Positions 61,201-64,000 of a DNA stretch of 64,000 bases are shown here, one piece after another. This DNA comes from Herpetosiphon geysericola (lineage in GTDB: Bacteria; Chloroflexota; Chloroflexia; Chloroflexales; Herpetosiphonaceae): assembly GCF_001306135.1 (NCBI RefSeq), contig NZ_LGKP01000018.1, forward strand, positions 1 through 64,000, in the 5' to 3' direction. Numbering within the stretch: the first letter of the stretch is position 1; every line of letters starts with the position of its first letter. Under the pieces are notes generated by a model. The model was given only the letters and a program-made list of their open reading frames with translations. It did no database searches and was not told where the DNA came from. Made by a program: the position numbers and the translations under genes.

Positions 61201-61826
61201 CACATGAAGCGCTGCGCGATACCGAACGTGCGCTGTCAATAGACTCCCAGATCCCTGATCTCCTTGTGCTACACGCCACATTGCTGATGCAGTGCGATGA
61301 TTTTGACGGAGCCTTTCAAGCCGTCATTCAAGCTCTTCAGATCGAACCACGGCATGCTCCTGCGCTTGCGCTTCGCGGTAGTATATGGACGTTCGTTGAC
61401 GAACTTGATAAAGCCCATGAGGACTTAACGTTGGCTTTAGACCTTGATGATCAAATTCCTCAGGCCCACTTGGGCATGGGTGTCTTACTGACAAAACGAG
61501 GAGAACTCCAAACCGCTTTGATACACCTCGAACAGGCAGCCGCCGCTGGTTTGCTACCAGCCCATGCTCTGATCGGCGAGATTAAGCAGGCAATCAACCC
61601 AACAATGAACGAACATTCTATCGATAAACTACTTGAGACTGCCTTCGAGGCGTTTCAAGTGGCTAAATCCTTTGAGGAAATCCAGCATATCGTCGCCATG
61701 TGCCCACTTATCGCAGATCATCAAATTATGGCACTGCTCGAAGAAGGCATTCAACAAGAGATTGCTACTGAGGAGCGACCGTTATTTCTTCAGCGCTTGC
61801 AATGGCTTCGGCAAGCCAGCCTCTGA
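58299..61826 (+). CDS. Ser/Thr protein kinase with TPR repeats
   Basis: 1175 residues, with GAAGGGAG before the ATG. The kinase domain (about 10-285) has the Gly loop LKGGQGIVYL, VALKTF with the ATP-binding Lys, catalytic HCDLKPSNILVD (about 140), DFGL (about 160) and SPEQVRG. It is the Hanks-type Asp but with HCD instead of HRD, so kinase activity is likely but not certain. The remaining 880 residues are mostly TPRs (SYELRGMVNRDLGQYEAALE, AYVGRGSIALLQGNTEAALA, AYIGRAGVQIALGRLEEATA). No transmembrane helix is seen, so it is probably cytosolic. It is divergent from the FHA protein. Confidence 0.9.
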   Translation: MIEYQVGDIIVGEYHVFQVLKGGQGIVYLCNIGLGTVALKTFNNTVAWDTNRRNMFRKEALVWLRLGFHPYIVAALGFLMVGEQPYILSEAIVDSDQRSFSLDTLLQERGQLTNKEAVVACWQIITAMLFVTRQMPDLVHCDLKPSNILVDSSGTMRISDFGLVQALSNPQAGSIPYMSPEQVRGTPLDARSDIFALGAITYELLTGRLAFPVVRPGQESSPQAISQALADLAKLHSAGYIPADIDWRVPSDLRAWIKRCLASNPEDRYRGWDEAQAALAYLARTRSIVLAQPAAYEVPPQLLFLKAFSFLTLGYGSDAWELCNALLDAHPHYKEGQYLKVAILFEADGEEAQQVRNTYIDQLLATDPHDARFWVFKALVTDAEDDSNYAYALECVNRALALDSQLADAWAGRATIMAIHHGTLNLASDTPPPPDEMIERIISDIQRAVTLNPAIFDFNPALMPIFIRCWRWRSSPEYALQLVSEGLSRYPMSTGLLLQRADILLDLERFEDAQEDLDRIFSLDENSFQYAAIQRRANQQRWPTRYGLSTDNSTGWIAWWEQASQRERELDARTSAGYDPLTFGRNVDDYVWRAKYYETRKQLDQAIQEAHQALMLDPWNTNLLWLKSTLLATIDYNEEVIKLLERARTLERSDFNIHRLYLIILIKHTRFAEAITECLSLSQEFTDSQEDLMRIQHLAYQQRGFLHDHGSQIGLEAALQDANSALHLDPRSGLSYELRGMVNRDLGQYEAALEDFTHAIAYNEAPSNAYAYRSNLYLLLNDLPKALADAESAIQANPESGYAYSIRADCAMLERRIVAAQEDYDLAIRLESDLIPAYVGRGSIALLQGNTEAALADCNTAIAQMPLFAPAYIGRAGVQIALGRLEEATADLDTFMELMPNPQPIFAVQLAYNRAVCYVQEQRYGEAFQQINQGLQHIDGIIPIAQGPYSILLLSQRALLYGGVYQRPHEALRDTERALSIDSQIPDLLVLHATLLMQCDDFDGAFQAVIQALQIEPRHAPALALRGSIWTFVDELDKAHEDLTLALDLDDQIPQAHLGMGVLLTKRGELQTALIHLEQAAAAGLLPAHALIGEIKQAINPTMNEHSIDKLLETAFEAFQVAKSFEEIQHIVAMCPLIADHQIMALLEEGIQQEIATEERPLFLQRLQWLRQASL

Positions 61827-62391
61827 GTGCCTAGGCAAACCAGCGGCTGGTTAGATTGCGTTTATGCTATGCAAATGGCTCAGGACTAACATTGCTATCA
61901 CTATTCGCCATTTGTCATAATGATAAACCACCAGTGTTGCTCCATGAATAGATCACTAGTGGCAATTCCTTTTAACTGCTGCTAATAGGAGTAATAATAA
62001 GATTCGTGTCACGAGACGATACACCAGCAAAAATTCAATAGCTATAGAATGATCCATCCGCTGATTCCTGTGATACTTGTGAAAGATCGTATCAGCAAGC
62101 GGTGTCCATAATACACCGATTCAGACAGCGCTGGACAAAAATTTTTGATACTGGTGGTATCACAGAATTTGGATAGGTGTTGTCAGTAAACCTTTGATGT
62201 CCTGGCCATTCATTCATAGATCAGGCGGATACGATGAACGCATAGTATGCACATCAAGAGCGGTTTACCAGCAAAACTCACACAAATGTACCATTAATTA
62301 ATGTATTTTGATGGCGTTTCATGACATGAATATTGTATTCAACCCTCTATAAGATATTCTACTTAATTAGTCAGGGAGAGTTGGAAACTCA
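61827..62391. other. Intergenic region, no gene seen
   Basis: About 560 bp of AT-rich sequence between convergent genes. I found no ORF with a ribosome-binding site, no RNA gene and no strong palindrome. Confidence 0.5.
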
Positions 62392-63234
62392 TTACAATAG
62401 CCCAACAATAGATATCTTATGGCCATATACTTTTTCAATAGTATTTTTTAATCGCTGTGCATATTCTTGGATACTTTTTTCGGCGTCTTCGAGTTCGCTA
62501 CGTTTTATAGGAGGAGCCTGAAAAATATTTCCGAATTGCTGGATAGCAGCTTCCGCGTAGCGTTGATTTTTTCGATACCGCTCAATCATATTAATACAGT
62601 GTTTTATTTCCTCGTTAATATCATTGAGCCTCACTTCTTTCGGTTTTAGGTTGAGCACTTCCTCGGCTGTTTGGAGTCCCGTACTGAGAATCGGCGTATC
62701 ATCAGGCTCTTTACGGTCAGCACGCGATTTGCGCCGCTCCGCTAAAATTTCCTTAACTTCGTTGAAAAGAAACGCGACACCTTGCATCAAAATCGGATTG
62801 GCAAGCCCCTCAAGCTCATTCATAACATCACTCCCTTGTATTAAGCTGTTGATCTCTAAAACTATGAGACCATCCAAAAAATTCAAAATCTTGTTTTTTG
62901 GATGGTCAATTCGCTGATGATTTGTTCTTTGTTCACTTGCTGTCGCCTTATCATTTAACGCATCAAAAGCGAGGGATACATCATTCTTAAATGTGCTCCG
63001 TAATCCTCCAACGCGGGGTAATCCAAGTCTTGGTGGGGCAACGGCAATACGTTGAAAATATACCAAATCATGAGGATAATAGCGTTGAATTATGGGCGTT
63101 GCCTTCGCAATCCAAGCAGCTACCTCATGCCAGCTACCGGATTGAGTTGACTCAAGTTCTTGTTTCAATTGAACTAAAAGCCTATTATTACTCACGTTAA
63201 GAATACTCCCTAGTAGAGTATGAATAGTATACAT
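62392..63234 (-). CDS. Unknown helical protein (about 280 residues)
   Basis: The ATG at 63234 overlaps a possible TATACT box, so a GTG at 63195 (VSNNRLLVQLKQE) with AGGGAG upstream may be the true start. The sequence has a helical first third (LKQELESTQSGSWHEVAAWI, AKATPIIQRYYPHDL), a hydrophobic region (ILNFLDGLIVLEINSL), a basic linker (ERRKSRADRKEPDDTP) and a charged coiled-coil-like end (SELEDAEKSIQEYAQRLKNT). No family recognised. It lies 92 bp after the partial gene on the same strand. Confidence 0.65.
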   Translation of the reverse strand: MYTIHTLLGSILNVSNNRLLVQLKQELESTQSGSWHEVAAWIAKATPIIQRYYPHDLVYFQRIAVAPPRLGLPRVGGLRSTFKNDVSLAFDALNDKATASEQRTNHQRIDHPKNKILNFLDGLIVLEINSLIQGSDVMNELEGLANPILMQGVAFLFNEVKEILAERRKSRADRKEPDDTPILSTGLQTAEEVLNLKPKEVRLNDINEEIKHCINMIERYRKNQRYAEAAIQQFGNIFQAPPIKRSELEDAEKSIQEYAQRLKNTIEKVYGHKISIVGLL

Positions 63235-63326
63235 TATTGGTGATGCTATTTAAGGTATTTCATAAATTGCTTTATTTAAGATTTCGATGGATATACCATA
63301 GATCTATTCAATCAGGTAGTCTATGA

Positions 63327-64000
63327 TCATTGTTCATTCCAGAAAGGATTCATTTCTTGTTTTATCTCGCTCCCATCTAATGGGATGTACCATGTTTTTT
63401 CAAGTCCTCTTCGAGTTCCAGTTACACAAAATAAGGCACTATCGTTATTAACAAATCGGATATTTAAGAAATTTCTTGCCTCAGCCCATTTTGCATAACC
63501 ATTCTCACACGTCTCTGTACAAAGGATCTTTGTCGTCTGTGAATAAATATCAAAAATTGCAATACTCTCTTTCCAATCCACCGTATTTATTACATTATGG
63601 TCTGGCTCTTTGCCTTCATTATCAATGATATACGTACTTGGAAGAGAAGATGAGGAGAAATCATATGCGAAACTATAGGCAATAAACCTATTATTTAATG
63701 AAAATATCGGTTTTTCATAGATAATTTGATTATCTGGTGATGAAAAAAGAGGTGTTATACTTTTTATACTAAATAAGTAAAATTTTTTTTGGTCCCAATC
63801 ATTACTATTTTCATAAACTCGATTGGTAAAACTTCTTGTAAAATTATGAATATACAGTACCATATGCATGATATCGAGCGAGTTTTCTAATTCAACCTCA
63901 AATCTTCTTTCAGTTTGAATTAAATCTTTATAAAAATAAGTAGTATTATCTCGCAGAATTATTTTCTCATCATCATAATGATACCATTGTTCACCCCAAG
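63327..64000 (-). CDS. Partial CDS running off the right edge, unknown
   Basis: The frame stays open past its first internal ATG (63869) to the window edge, adding about 43 codons (WGEQWYHYDDEKIILRDNTT...). So the true start lies outside. The visible part contains SLNNRFIAYSFAYDF, ESIAIFDIYSQTTKILCTET and RFVNNDSALFCVTGTRRGLE, a pattern of short beta strands as in propeller (WD/TolB-like) proteins. It is AT-rich relative to most of the window. Function not assigned. Confidence 0.65.
   Translation of the reverse strand, partial: WGEQWYHYDDEKIILRDNTTYFYKDLIQTERRFEVELENSLDIMHMVLYIHNFTRSFTNRVYENSNDWDQKKFYLFSIKSITPLFSSPDNQIIYEKPIFSLNNRFIAYSFAYDFSSSSLPSTYIIDNEGKEPDHNVINTVDWKESIAIFDIYSQTTKILCTETCENGYAKWAEARNFLNIRFVNNDSALFCVTGTRRGLEKTWYIPLDGSEIKQEMNPFWNEQ

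Noticed and set aside
1-64000. tRNA, rRNA or riboswitch genes
   Set aside because: No stretch read as a tRNA cloverleaf, rRNA segment or known riboswitch; I cannot exclude one without a covariance-model search.

Overview
The window looks like a piece of a Chloroflexota genome, most probably a Herpetosiphon-type filamentous predator. This is inferred from moderate-to-high GC with local AT-rich islands, a secreted protein ending in a Thr/Pro/Ser linker plus a WVYLPAITR-like tail, large STAND/WD40 and kinase/TPR signalling proteins, and a cittilin-like P450 peptide locus. No rRNA or tRNA gene was recognised. The mixture of a plasmid-type partition locus, a RadC/helicase/methyltransferase operon and a dense defence island suggests a large plasmid or an accessory chromosomal region.

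Layout. 1-4.3 kb: small regulators (response regulator, ECF sigma factor, HTH protein) and a ketopantoate-reductase-like enzyme. 4.75-9.1 kb: a ParMRC-type segregation locus with 11-bp iterons around its promoter, actin-like ParM and a ParR candidate, followed by a membrane protein and an FtsK-like ATPase, closed by a 42-bp palindrome. 9.4-17.4 kb: trehalose/glycogen genes treZ-treY, convergent with a GlgX-esterase fusion. 18-19.1 kb: a decayed partial copy of the far end of the 28.7-38.1 kb operon. 19.2-25.2 kb: an HTH-NB-ARC-WD40 STAND protein divergent from a secreted propeller-like protein. 25.3-28.7 kb: a compact RiPP locus with a glycosyltransferase, a 27-residue precursor ending in YRYY, a cytochrome P450 and a membrane-anchored protein. 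28.7-38.1 kb: a long minus-strand operon starting at a near-perfect sigma-70 promoter (38.1 kb) and encoding small proteins, a P-loop kinase, a DNA methyltransferase carrying a helicase Walker A, the remaining helicase, RadC and a SWIM-finger protein. Most long gaps between its genes hold a hairpin.

38.2-56.4 kb is a defence island. It has two orphan CRISPR arrays with related leaders, a three-gene unit with a possible PD-(D/E)XK protein, and an MmeI-like restriction-modification gene cut in two by an AT-rich 8.3-kb element. That element carries a CBASS pair (HNH-SAVED Cap5 effector plus CD-NTase), two overlapping tyrosine recombinases and a restriction-nuclease-STAND NTPase. A TIR-like protein and a CoiA-like/GIY-YIG/HTH fusion follow the restriction gene. 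56.4-64 kb: two inverted-repeat-bounded small segments, a tiny secreted peptide, an FHA protein, a Ser/Thr kinase with TPRs and two unknown genes, the last running off the edge.

The strongest candidates for something new are the cittilin-like RiPP locus, the CBASS/REase-STAND cargo of the recombinase element, the hairpin-punctuated operon whose spacer splits a helicase between motifs I and Ia, and the ParMRC-FtsK-like module. All calls are from reading the sequence; no database search was run.
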